64,000 nucleotides of DNA from Hymenobacter tibetensis (GTDB lineage: Bacteria; Bacteroidota; Bacteroidia; Cytophagales; Hymenobacteraceae). Of the stretch, positions 41,934-50,579 are shown in pieces. The position numbers and the translations under genes were made by a program. How positions within the stretch are numbered: position 1 is the first letter of the stretch; each line of letters starts with the position of its first letter. The notes under the pieces are model-generated. The model searched no databases. It had not been told where the DNA came from and saw only the letters and a list, made by a program, of their open reading frames with translations. The stretch is taken from positions 710,001-774,000 of the forward strand of contig NZ_CP094669.1 in assembly GCF_022827545.1 (NCBI RefSeq), in the 5' to 3' direction.

Positions 41934-43808
41934 GTGGCCGCAAGTGCTTTCTATTCAGAATATACCGCTTTGCAATACCTTGAAGGACGACGGTACGTGG
42001 TGATGGCTATCTTCTTGGCTGTTGCTCTTACCTTCGGAGCCCGTCTGTTTTACATTCAGGTGCTGGACGGCAGCTACAAGCTGGCTGCCGACCGCAACAC
42101 GCTACAGCGCATCGTGCAGGTGCCCTATCGTGGCCTTATTTACGACCGCAACAACCAGTTGCTAGTGCAGAACACGCCGGTGTACGACCTGATGGTGGTG
42201 CCGCGCGAGGTGAAGCAGCTAGATACGCTGCGCTTTTGCGAACTGCTGAGCCTGCCCTTGGAAGAAGTGCGGGAAAGCCTGAAAGCGGCGCGCAGCTTCA
42301 GCCGCGTGAAAGCGTCGCCGCTGGTTCAGAACCTAAGCACGCCCGAACTGGCCGCCATCCAAGACAACCTCATCGACTTTCCTGGCTTCAGCATCAAGGC
42401 CCGGATGGCCCGCTCGTATCGCACCGAAAATATGGCCCACGCCCTCGGCTACGTGGGTGCCATTACGCCGGCGTTCCTAGAAAACGAGCGGTTCTCGAAA
42501 TACATGCCCGGCGACTTTCTAGGCATTAGTGGTTTGGAGTCGTTCTACGAAAAGCAGCTCATGGGCCGCCGCGGGGTGCAATATCGCATGGTGAATGTGC
42601 GCGGGATAGAGAAAGGTGCCTTCCGCAATGGCGAGTTCGATACGCTGTCGATAGCCGGCCAGGACTTGCACACCAGCATTGATATTGAGCTGCAGAAATA
42701 CGGCGAGATGCTGATGAAGAACAAGCGTGGTTCTATTGTTGCCATCGAGCCCAAAACCGGCGAAATTCTGGCCATGGTGTCGTCGCCGGGTTTCGAGCCG
42801 TCGGTGCTGACGGGCAAGGGCATGGGCAACCGCTACATGGCACTGCTCAACGACGAAACCAAGCCGCTCTTCAACCGCCCGCTGATGGCTACCTACCCGC
42901 CAGGCTCGGTGTTCAAAGTGGTCAACGAGCTGGTGGCCCTGCAAATGGGGGTCGTGACGCCAGGCACCGCTTTCGACTGCAACTGGAAGCTGGTACGCTG
43001 CACCCACCGCCACGAGTATCCGAGCAACGTGGGTATTGCCATCAAGCAGAGCTGCAACCCGTATTTCTACCAAGTGATGCGGGCCGCTGTGCTGCGCGGA
43101 CGCTCCACCAACCGCTTCGAGGATGCGCGCCTGGGGCTGAGCGAGTGGCGCCGGAAGGTAATGGCTTTCGGGCTGGGCGATAAGCTGGGCGTGGACATCT
43201 CGCAGGAAAAGAAGGGGCTGGTGCCGTCGTCGGATTTCTACGACAAGCGCAACGGGTATCACCGCTGGAACTACCGCACCATCTACTCGCTCAGCATAGG
43301 GCAGGGGGAGCTGGGAATTACCGGTCTGCAAATGGCCAACATCATGGCCACTATTGCTAACCGTGGCTGGTACTACACGCCCCACTTCGTGCGCGGCATT
43401 GGAAACGGCGGGCCGCTTCCGCAGTACACCGTGCGCCATACGGTGGGGGTTGATGCGCAGCACTTCGAGGCCATTATTCCGGGTATGCAGGCGGTAGTGG
43501 ACGGCCGCGGCGGCACGGGCAGCAATGCGTCGTTGCTGGACGTGGGCATTTCGGTGGCTGGCAAAACCGGTACCGTGCAAAACCGGCATGGCGAAGACCA
43601 CGCAACTTTTGCCGCGTTTGCTCCGGCCGAGGACCCGAAGATTGCCATTGCTGTGTTCATTGAAAACGCTGGTTTTGGAGGCTCATCTGCTGCCCCCATG
43701 GCTTCGCTGATAATAGAAAAACACCTGCGGGGCAAAATAGCGCCGTGGCGCGGCCGTTGGGAAGAATGGCTCCAAAGCCCTGCGGAGCGGTTTATCCGGC
43801 GTCATTAA
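41934..43808 (+). CDS. mrdA: penicillin-binding protein 2 (elongation transpeptidase)
   Basis: PBP2 cross-links peptidoglycan in the elongation complex with RodA. The 624-residue protein has one membrane anchor (about 23-42), a dimerisation domain with RGLIYDRNNQLL, and a transpeptidase domain with all three active-site motifs: S325-V-F-K328 (in PPGSVFK), S373-C-N375 and K544-T-G546. The GTG at 41934 is the assigned start; a TTG further in (before EGRRYVV) is possible. It is followed by rodA after 114 bases, the standard pair. Confidence 0.95.
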   Translation: MAASAFYSEYTALQYLEGRRYVVMAIFLAVALTFGARLFYIQVLDGSYKLAADRNTLQRIVQVPYRGLIYDRNNQLLVQNTPVYDLMVVPREVKQLDTLRFCELLSLPLEEVRESLKAARSFSRVKASPLVQNLSTPELAAIQDNLIDFPGFSIKARMARSYRTENMAHALGYVGAITPAFLENERFSKYMPGDFLGISGLESFYEKQLMGRRGVQYRMVNVRGIEKGAFRNGEFDTLSIAGQDLHTSIDIELQKYGEMLMKNKRGSIVAIEPKTGEILAMVSSPGFEPSVLTGKGMGNRYMALLNDETKPLFNRPLMATYPPGSVFKVVNELVALQMGVVTPGTAFDCNWKLVRCTHRHEYPSNVGIAIKQSCNPYFYQVMRAAVLRGRSTNRFEDARLGLSEWRRKVMAFGLGDKLGVDISQEKKGLVPSSDFYDKRNGYHRWNYRTIYSLSIGQGELGITGLQMANIMATIANRGWYYTPHFVRGIGNGGPLPQYTVRHTVGVDAQHFEAIIPGMQAVVDGRGGTGSNASLLDVGISVAGKTGTVQNRHGEDHATFAAFAPAEDPKIAIAVFIENAGFGGSSAAPMASLIIEKHLRGKIAPWRGRWEEWLQSPAERFIRRH

Positions 43809-43922
43809 CAACGCTACTCTGCAAGCCATATTTCACACTGGCTTTGCCTGTAGCTAGCCACTTGTGGCACTAGCAGCCAAAGAGCAACCTACTACGCTCA
43901 ATACAACAGAATACCCGCATAC

Positions 43923-45218
43923 ATGCCCACTTCTCCGGCCAGATATTCGCGCAGCCTCGATTGGGTTACCATTTGCATTTATATGCTGATGGTAGCGCTA
44001 GGATGGCTTAGCGTGTACGCGGCCAGCTACTCGCCCGATGCCCCCGCCGACCCGTTGCGCAGCCTCAGTTTCTCGGAGCTGATGGCTTTCAACTGGTTCA
44101 AGCAAATCCTCTGGATTGGTACCGCTATGGTACTCATTGTGATACTGGTGGTGGTTGATTACAAGGCATACGACACCTTTGCCTTTGTGCTCTACGGCAG
44201 CATGATTGTGCTGCTGATCGTGACGATGCTAGTGGCACGACCCATTGCGGGGTCGCGCTCTTGGCTGGAACTGGGGCCGGTCCGGCTGCAGCCCGCAGAG
44301 TTTGCCAAGTTCACAACGGCGCTGGCGGTGTCGCGCTTCATGGCCAGCATCAACCTGCGCCAGCAAAACTTCCGCGACCAACTGGTACTAGCTGGCCTTA
44401 CGCTGCTGCCGCCCTTGCTGGTAATGGCTTCCAACGAAACCGGGCAGGCACTGGTATTCGGCGCATTCTTGCTGGCCTATTTCCGGGAAGGCATGTCGCC
44501 GCTTATCCTCCTGATTCTGGCGGCGGCGGGCATCATCTTGGTGCTGGCGCTGCTCGTGCCGAAGCTCTGGCTTTTTGTGGCCTTTACGGTAATTCTGGGC
44601 ATCGTGCTGGTCTTCAACCGGCGGGCGCTTCGCCACCACCTGGTGCTCTCCGTGAGCGTCTGGGCAGTAGTTATTGGAATGGTATTCGGGGTCGATTTCT
44701 TCTTCAACAACGTGTTGCAGCCGCACCAGCGCAAGCGTATTGAAGTGCTGATCAACCCCTCTGCCGACCCGCTGGGCGTGGGCTGGAACGTGACGCAGTC
44801 CAAGATTGCCATTGGCTCGGGCGGCCTGATAGGCAAGGGCTTTTTGCAGGGCACCCAAACCAAGTTCGATTTTGTGCCCGAGCAAAGCACCGACTTCATT
44901 TTTTGCACTGTAGGCGAGGAGTGGGGCTGGCTAGGTACCATGACGGTGGTTGTCTTGTTCATGACGTTGCTGTGGCGCATTCTATACGTGGCGGAGCGTC
45001 AGAAATCCGTATTCGGCCGAACCTATGGCTACTGCGTGGCCAGTATCTTTTTCTTTCACTTCGCCATCAACGTGGGCATGACCATTGGGCTAGCTCCGGT
45101 AGTGGGCATTCCGCTGCCTTTTTTCAGCTACGGCGGGTCGTCTTTGTGGTCGTTCACTATCCTGCTGTTCAGCTTGCTCGGCATTGATGCCTACCGTAAG
45201 CAGGATCTGGAACGATAA
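43923..45218 (+). CDS. rodA: RodA, SEDS peptidoglycan polymerase
   Basis: RodA polymerises glycan strands from lipid II together with PBP2. The 431-residue protein has about ten membrane segments and SEDS signatures: GSRSWLELGPVRLQPAEFAK, DPLGVGWNVTQSKIAIGSGGL and the C-terminal GIPLPFFSYGGSS. The proposed catalytic aspartate is kept in TDFIF (D324). The first family motif, usually QPDLGT or NDTGSAL, reads N-E172-T-G-Q-A-L, so the aspartate there is replaced by glutamate. The protein is longer than E. coli RodA (370 residues), mainly in the central loop region. Confidence 0.95.
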   Translation: MPTSPARYSRSLDWVTICIYMLMVALGWLSVYAASYSPDAPADPLRSLSFSELMAFNWFKQILWIGTAMVLIVILVVVDYKAYDTFAFVLYGSMIVLLIVTMLVARPIAGSRSWLELGPVRLQPAEFAKFTTALAVSRFMASINLRQQNFRDQLVLAGLTLLPPLLVMASNETGQALVFGAFLLAYFREGMSPLILLILAAAGIILVLALLVPKLWLFVAFTVILGIVLVFNRRALRHHLVLSVSVWAVVIGMVFGVDFFFNNVLQPHQRKRIEVLINPSADPLGVGWNVTQSKIAIGSGGLIGKGFLQGTQTKFDFVPEQSTDFIFCTVGEEWGWLGTMTVVVLFMTLLWRILYVAERQKSVFGRTYGYCVASIFFFHFAINVGMTIGLAPVVGIPLPFFSYGGSSLWSFTILLFSLLGIDAYRKQDLER

Positions 45219-45377
45219 CAACGGGCGGGAATCGGTGAAATCTGTGTAGCTCCGCTACGGGTTGTGGTGGCTAGGTGGTAGCTTGAAGCCGTGTTGTCAG
45301 ACGCACTGCTGTAGCTGGTCTCACAGAATGCTCCGGGTAGAGCCGGATGCTGTTTTTAACCCCGTAGCCCTATCAAC

Positions 45378-46976
45378 GTGCCTCTTGCTCGTTTCGCCGC
45401 CGCTAGTGAGCCGCCTGCAACCCCCTTGAGAAGCAGACGGATGGAGTGGCTGCTTGTGGGGGTGCTAACTGCCTTGTGCCTGCTGCTGCCCACTCACAAT
45501 TCCACGCTGGATGCTTGGTATTATGCGGCCTGCGTGCGGCACAGCCATGAACTGCTCTTGCCGCATCACCTGTTGCACAACATAGTGGGCTGGCTCTGGG
45601 TACAGGCACTACCCAACTCGGTTGACACGCTCATGGCCCTTAAAGCGTTGAATGCGTTGGCGTTTGGCGCGTGTTTGGTGGTGCTGCGTAGTCTGCTACG
45701 CCGGGTGGGAGGCATTGGGGCACCCGTAGCTGGGTGGCTGTTGGTGGTGGGAAGCAGCTTTGGCATGCTGCGCTTTGCCACCGAAAACGAGACGTACATC
45801 CTGCCGTTGTTGCTTTCCTTGCTTGCAAGCCGGAGTTGGTGGCAAGCCATTACGGAAGGTGGAAGCAAGCACTGGCTACTGGCTGGTACATGGGCAGTGG
45901 GCGCGGTTTTGCTTCATCAGATACATGCGGGGTGGTGGCTGGCTTTGCTGGCTGGTACAGTAGCAGCCAATGGAAGCAGGAAGTGGCAGAAAACACTCTT
46001 GTATGCCTTGCCTGCGCTGTTAGTACCCCTCGCGTATGCTGCTGCCCTGCCCAGCTGGAACTTGCCTTTTACTCCTACGGCTTTCTGGCGCTTCGTATTT
46101 CATGACCTGTACGCCGGCCAGGCCGGCGCCCCACCTTCGGGCCGTACATTGTTATTGACAGCCGTGAATTTGGTGCGTACGTTCGGGCAGATGCACGGCT
46201 CCACGCTGGCACTGCTGCGGCGGTGGCCGATGCTGAGCGGTATCGGGTTGCTGAGCGCCGGCTTGATGGCCCTGGCTGGCCTTAAGCTGTGGCAGGCCCA
46301 GCGGCAGGCTGCCCGCCATCGGGCTAGCGCATTGAACCAGGCTGCGCAGTCTGGCAATGGGGTTGCTGCCAAGCGGTTGTTTGGGTGGGTGCATGCGGTG
46401 GCGTTGCTGCTGCAAGTGGGGTGCGCGCTCTGGGCCGAAGGCAATGCCGAGTTTATGGTGATGGTACCCGCCCTGTTGGCCTTGCTGCTGGTGAACAGGC
46501 CAGCAATGCCGGCCGCGTTGCCTTGGGCCGGCGCATCGTTGCTGCTTTGGAACCTAGCGTTTGGATTGGTGCCAGCTCACTTACTACAACTCACCCACGC
46601 GGCCGCATTGCTCACCCGTGTGCAGCAGGACCCTGCGGCATGGTGGTTGCTCGCCGACCCAAACCTCGTGCTGAACCAGCTGCATTACCACACCGGACAA
46701 CCCGTAGGGCCACCAAATGTGCTGCCAGCACCCGCCCTGCTAGTGAAGCGGCCGGGCCAGTCGCCAGCTCAGTTTCGGGCGTGGCTGGCGGCTCGCCGGG
46801 CGGCCGGACAGCGCGTCTACACTGATGCGTTAGACGGTCCTGGCCTACTCGACCGTGCCCGCATCACGCAAGGTGGCCCCGAGGCACACCGGGCGCTACT
46901 GGCTGGCTACCACCTTGCCCGCGTCGATTCCTTGCCGTCGTCGTTTGGGCCAGTGTATTTGACGGAAATTCAATGA
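45378..46976 (+). CDS. multi-spanning membrane protein, GT-C-like
   Basis: The 532-residue protein has about ten hydrophobic segments, followed by a soluble C-terminal part of some 130 residues. The first loop carries LDAWYYAACVRH, with an aspartate soon after the first helix, as in GT-C glycosyltransferases that use lipid-linked sugars. A second acidic loop motif ATENETYILPL follows. No family is recognised with confidence. The GTG at 45378 was taken because it keeps a basic RSRR stretch before the first membrane helix; the ATG at 45441 is equally possible. It converges on another GT-C-like gene 19 bases downstream. Confidence 0.7.
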   Translation: MPLARFAAASEPPATPLRSRRMEWLLVGVLTALCLLLPTHNSTLDAWYYAACVRHSHELLLPHHLLHNIVGWLWVQALPNSVDTLMALKALNALAFGACLVVLRSLLRRVGGIGAPVAGWLLVVGSSFGMLRFATENETYILPLLLSLLASRSWWQAITEGGSKHWLLAGTWAVGAVLLHQIHAGWWLALLAGTVAANGSRKWQKTLLYALPALLVPLAYAAALPSWNLPFTPTAFWRFVFHDLYAGQAGAPPSGRTLLLTAVNLVRTFGQMHGSTLALLRRWPMLSGIGLLSAGLMALAGLKLWQAQRQAARHRASALNQAAQSGNGVAAKRLFGWVHAVALLLQVGCALWAEGNAEFMVMVPALLALLLVNRPAMPAALPWAGASLLLWNLAFGLVPAHLLQLTHAAALLTRVQQDPAAWWLLADPNLVLNQLHYHTGQPVGPPNVLPAPALLVKRPGQSPAQFRAWLAARRAAGQRVYTDALDGPGLLDRARITQGGPEAHRALLAGYHLARVDSLPSSFGPVYLTEIQ

Positions 46977-46995
46977 GGTAAGATGCCAACTCACG

Positions 46996-48033
46996 TTAAG
47001 TGGTGGGTGGTGGGGTTTCCGTTGGGAGCTGTTTTGGCGCTAGTACTTGCGTAACGACCAGTGCGAAGGCCACCGCAAAAACCGGTGCCGCCAAGAAGCC
47101 CATCCGGCCCAAGTCGCCGGACAGAAACATGTGCACAACCACTACAGCAACGAAAGCAGCGCCGGCGTTGCCCAACGGGGTTGTCCATGACGCTCGTTGC
47201 TTTTTGCGCCACCCCACAAGCAGCGCCAGCCAAAAGAACCCGAAAACACTGAAGATTTCGCCCGCCCCTTTCACGGACAGCAACCGCCGCAACGAATAGG
47301 TGATGTTCTCGAAATGGTCGAGGGCATTCTGAACGCTCTCAGCGGCCGGAGCGCCAATGCGGGTATCAATCCAGTGGCGCACGCCAAAAGCCAACACCCC
47401 ACCAACGGCTAGCCAGGCTACCTGGGCCGGCCAGTTCAACGCCCGCCGTCCAAACAGGAACAGCCACGGCACCAAAAACACAAACGACTCTTTGGCAAGC
47501 ATACCCAGTAGCAATACCGTAATCAAGGCAGCCTTCGAGCCGCTGCGGGCCGCGTAAAAAGCCAACGCAAAAAGCAAGACATACAGGCTGTCAACGAGAG
47601 GCAAGCCACTGATATACACCACCCAGCGGCTGCACAGCACAGCTACTACGGCCAACGCCGCCGCTGCCGGTGAAGCGCCATAGAGGCGGCACGTTTCATA
47701 GATAACCACGGCAGCAGCCGCCATCAGCAGCGTATTCACCAGATAAAAAGCCAACCGCAGCGGCCAATCAGTGGTGGCGCGATGGGGCCAGATGCGGGTG
47801 TACACCTGTTCGAGAGGCCAGGCCACCGCGGCGGCAACGGTGGGCACCAGCACTCGGTAGCGCCGTGTGATACTCACGCCTTTAAACTCGCCGCGTGCTA
47901 TTTGCAGGTAGCTGCGCGTGTCCAGCGAGTGCGAGAAGTCGTAGTGGACGTACATGGTGTAAGCGGGACCGGCCAAAACCCCAAGGGCCAGCAGATACAC
48001 CAGTACTAATTCCCGCCACCGCGAAATACCCAT
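46996..48033 (-). CDS. multi-spanning membrane protein, GT-C-like
   Basis: This 345-residue protein has eight to nine membrane segments. The first extracytoplasmic loop reads DFSHSLDTRSYLQIARGEF, an acidic and aromatic pattern similar to the first loop of GT-C enzymes, and LAKESFVFLVPWLF matches a segment often seen in them. No precise family is recognised. The ATG at 48033 (MGISRWREL) is preferred to the one at 48075, which would add a second hydrophobic stretch. It is transcribed towards the GT-C-like gene at 45378-46976; the two may act on the same surface glycan, but this is only a guess. Confidence 0.65.
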   Translation of the reverse strand: MGISRWRELVLVYLLALGVLAGPAYTMYVHYDFSHSLDTRSYLQIARGEFKGVSITRRYRVLVPTVAAAVAWPLEQVYTRIWPHRATTDWPLRLAFYLVNTLLMAAAAVVIYETCRLYGASPAAAALAVVAVLCSRWVVYISGLPLVDSLYVLLFALAFYAARSGSKAALITVLLLGMLAKESFVFLVPWLFLFGRRALNWPAQVAWLAVGGVLAFGVRHWIDTRIGAPAAESVQNALDHFENITYSLRRLLSVKGAGEIFSVFGFFWLALLVGWRKKQRASWTTPLGNAGAAFVAVVVVHMFLSGDLGRMGFLAAPVFAVAFALVVTQVLAPKQLPTETPPPTT

Positions 48034-48131
48034 CGTTCCGAACACTACGAGAAGCTTTAGGACTTGAAAAAACACGGTTCTCCTGCGCTACCGCAAGAGA
48101 ACCGTTCTACAAATTCACCTTGCACCCAAGA

Positions 48132-49283
48132 TCAGGCAAACTTTCGGTCGATAAGCTTCAGCAGCTTGTTTACGTGCTCGTCTTTGCGCGTCCAGTCGTG
48201 CTTGCTGGCCAGCTGCTGGCTCACATAGCGTTTCGCTGATTCGGCATCCGGCAGCGTATCGAGGTGCTGAATAGCGGCATGGTATTCCATGTTTTCCCCG
48301 TTGAACAGCTCGTTGATGAAGCTAAAGCGCTGATTGATGGAAATAGCTTCGCGCAACGTTTCCACTTTTGGCGCCTGCTCGGCTAATGTGCTAGTGGGCC
48401 GTTCAGGGCGCAGCGTTTCACTTAACGGCTGGCCCGCTGGTTGCGTAGCTTTTAGCTTTTGATAAAGCGGCACGGCCGTAGAAGTTTCTTCCACCGGTAG
48501 GGCTGGCTTAAAAGCCGGGGCCGTTTGTAACTCGGCTACAGGAGCGGGGCGAGGGGCTACGGCAGGCTCCGGAACCGGTAGCGGAACAGGACGTGCGGGC
48601 TCCGGAGCCGCATGAGCTGCAACGGGAGCAGAAGCGGTGGCCGGAGCCGCGGCACCCGCCTGCAAGTCAGCTTCGCTGAGCGGGAGCAGGGCATTGAACT
48701 CGGCTACGACCGTAGCCAGGGGCTGTTGGAGCTTGACGTTTGCTTCCTGATGCTGTTTGAACTGCTTGAGCACTGCGTCTCGCTCCAGGGTGCCATCGGC
48801 CGCCAGCGTGTCAAGAAAGCCCTGGTACAGCGCTTTGTCGAGGTCGAGGTAGCGCAGAGCGTCGCGGAGTTGGGCGGTAGTGGCGGTGGGCTGGCGGTTA
48901 AGCAGCTTGTCGTCAAAAACAGCCACGGGGTCTTGCGCTACGGCCAGCGTGTCAGCAATGGCTCGGGCCAGTAGCGGCTCGAAGGCCGGGCGGCCCAGCT
49001 TGATGCGCCGCGAAAGTACGTTCATGAACTGCGTAAGAGCCGTGCGCACATCTTCGGCTTCGAAGTCGAAGTACGGGCTACGCAACTGCGCCATTTCCTG
49101 CTTCCACTGCGTTAGCAGTTGCTGCACCACAAACAAATTCACTTGCCGGATAGGCGTAAAGCGAAGCACCGCCGGCCCATCGAGGGTGGCCGTGGGGCGC
49201 GCCCCAAAATGTTGGTCGCAGAGGTGGGCGGCCAGCTTGCGGCCGTACTCTTCGCGTGGAGTCATACTATCTTTGTCGTTCAT
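48132..49283 (-). CDS. conserved hypothetical protein with proline/alanine linker
   Basis: The 383-residue cytoplasmic protein has a helical N-terminal region (1-200), a low-complexity linker rich in proline, alanine and valine (about 205-275) and a conserved helical C-terminus (about 325-383, SINQRFSFINELFNGENMEYHAAIQHL and DRKF). The C-terminal module, with the pattern INxRFxFIxELFxG, recurs in Bacteroidota proteins of unknown function. No enzyme motif, membrane segment or signal peptide is visible. Its start codon lies 35 bases from the divergent ferredoxin gene, so the two promoters must overlap. Confidence 0.75.
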   Translation of the reverse strand: MNDKDSMTPREEYGRKLAAHLCDQHFGARPTATLDGPAVLRFTPIRQVNLFVVQQLLTQWKQEMAQLRSPYFDFEAEDVRTALTQFMNVLSRRIKLGRPAFEPLLARAIADTLAVAQDPVAVFDDKLLNRQPTATTAQLRDALRYLDLDKALYQGFLDTLAADGTLERDAVLKQFKQHQEANVKLQQPLATVVAEFNALLPLSEADLQAGAAAPATASAPVAAHAAPEPARPVPLPVPEPAVAPRPAPVAELQTAPAFKPALPVEETSTAVPLYQKLKATQPAGQPLSETLRPERPTSTLAEQAPKVETLREAISINQRFSFINELFNGENMEYHAAIQHLDTLPDAESAKRYVSQQLASKHDWTRKDEHVNKLLKLIDRKFA

Positions 49284-49318
49284 CGGAAAGCCAGATTCAG
49301 GCCTGAAAGTTAAGCAAA

Positions 49319-49642
49319 ATGCCTACGCTCACCGTGCAAAACCTGCCTGCTGTCGTGCCCGTGCCGGCTGGCAGCACCCTACTAGCAGCCCTGCAAGCCG
49401 CCGGCCACGACTGGATGCATGCCTGTGGCGCGAAAGGCCGGTGCACCACCTGCCGCATCACGCTGGTGAGTGGAGCCGAAGCCCTAACGCCACATACGGC
49501 GTCTGAATTGCGCTACCAGGCTGCCGGCCGTTTGCAGCCCAACGAGCGCCTCACCTGCCAGACCCGCCTGCCCGAGGGCCACGCCACCGGCCGCGTCCCC
49601 GAAGCCACCAAGCTCCCGCACATGCGCTACGCCGAGGAGTAA
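49319..49642 (+). CDS. 2Fe-2S ferredoxin, plant type
   Basis: This 107-residue ferredoxin has cluster ligands C36-x5-C42-x2-C45-x34-C80 (in [14 protein letters not shown] and LTCQT). It differs clearly from the Isc-type ferredoxin at 23950: the C-terminus is longer and basic, with [16 protein letters not shown]. The redox partner is unknown. It starts 35 bases from the divergent hypothetical gene. Confidence 0.88.
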   Translation: MPTLTVQNLPAVVPVPAGSTLLAALQAAGHDWMHACGAKGRCTTCRITLVSGAEALTPHTASELRYQAAGRLQPNERLTCQTRLPEGHATGRVPEATKLPHMRYAEE

Positions 49643-49818
49643 GGAGAGTGCCTGAGTACCTGCCTACTAGCGCCTCAAACCCAGAAAACCACCAGAAAAT
49701 CGTAGTGGCGTCCAGTGGTAAAGTTGTAATTTGGGCTGTCAAACCTGAACACTTTATAGTTGAAATTTCACTGAAAAGCTGGTTCAGTTACCCATCACGC
49801 AGTTTACTCTCAACGAAG

Positions 49819-50442
49819 TTGTTTATAGAACCCCGCGGCGGCCATGGCCGCGACGTACCCCGCCGGGGCTGGATTGAAGTGGTGTGCGGGTCGATGTTCT
49901 CGGGCAAAACCGAAGAACTCATTCGTCGGCTCAAACGCGCCAAGATTGCCCGGCAGCGGGTGGAAATCTTCAAGCCCGCTCTTGATACCCGCTACCACGT
50001 TCAGGACGTGGTGTCGCACAATGCCAACAGCATCCGCTCCACGCCAGTGCCGCTGGCGCAGGAGATGCTGCTGCTGGCCGGTGGCTCCGACGTAGTCGGC
50101 ATCGACGAAGCCCAGTTTTTCGATGAAACCCTGGTGGAAGTGTGCGTGCAACTAGCCAACCGGGGCACCCGCGTCATTGTGGCCGGGCTCGACATGGATT
50201 TCCAGGGGCGCCCCTTCGGCCCCATGCCCGCCCTCATGGCCGTGGCTGAATTCGTAACCAAAGTACATGCAGTGTGCGTTTGCTGCGGCGAAATTGCCTC
50301 CTACTCGTTTCGGGTAGCGGCTTCCGAAGACAAGATTCTGCTCGGTGAAACCGATGCGTATGAGGCGCGTTGCCGGCCTTGTTTTCTGAGTGGCATGCAA
50401 GAAAAATCGGGGGCCGATGCGGCGGCCGAGCACAAGCACTAA
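49819..50442 (+). CDS. tdk: thymidine kinase
   Basis: The product phosphorylates thymidine to dTMP in the pyrimidine salvage pathway. The 207-residue type II enzyme has the P-loop GSMFSGKT (residues 24-31), the DEAQFF Walker B-like motif, the lasso region, and zinc-finger cysteines (CVCCG and CRPC). The start is given as TTG at 49819 ([10 protein letters not shown]), because relatives begin 12-18 residues before [14 protein letters not shown]. An in-frame GTG at 49648 would add 57 residues unlike anything in the family. Confidence 0.9.
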   Translation: MFIEPRGGHGRDVPRRGWIEVVCGSMFSGKTEELIRRLKRAKIARQRVEIFKPALDTRYHVQDVVSHNANSIRSTPVPLAQEMLLLAGGSDVVGIDEAQFFDETLVEVCVQLANRGTRVIVAGLDMDFQGRPFGPMPALMAVAEFVTKVHAVCVCCGEIASYSFRVAASEDKILLGETDAYEARCRPCFLSGMQEKSGADAAAEHKH

Positions 50443-50547
50443 ATCGTAAGCTCCGGCGTTGAACGGTGGTGCCGAAGCGAGAGAACGTGGAGTGGCAACT
50501 GTTCAGGTACAAAAATTCCAGTTTCTCCCGCCTCAGTACCACCCTTT

Positions 50548-50576
50548 TTGCAACCAGTCTATCCTCTTTATCTTCG
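50548..50576 (+). promoter_or_regulatory. promoter-like sequence at the porZ start
   Basis: TTG (50548-50550), an 18-base spacer and TATCTTCG (50569-50576) resemble the Bacteroidota promoter. The box ends 3 bases before the ATG at 50580, so a transcript from it would be leaderless or nearly so. Confidence 0.4.
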
Positions 50577-50579
50577 CTT

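Noticed and set aside
42519..43601. 360-codon frame on the minus strand
   Set aside because: It is a shadow of the PBP2 transpeptidase domain, which has all active-site motifs.
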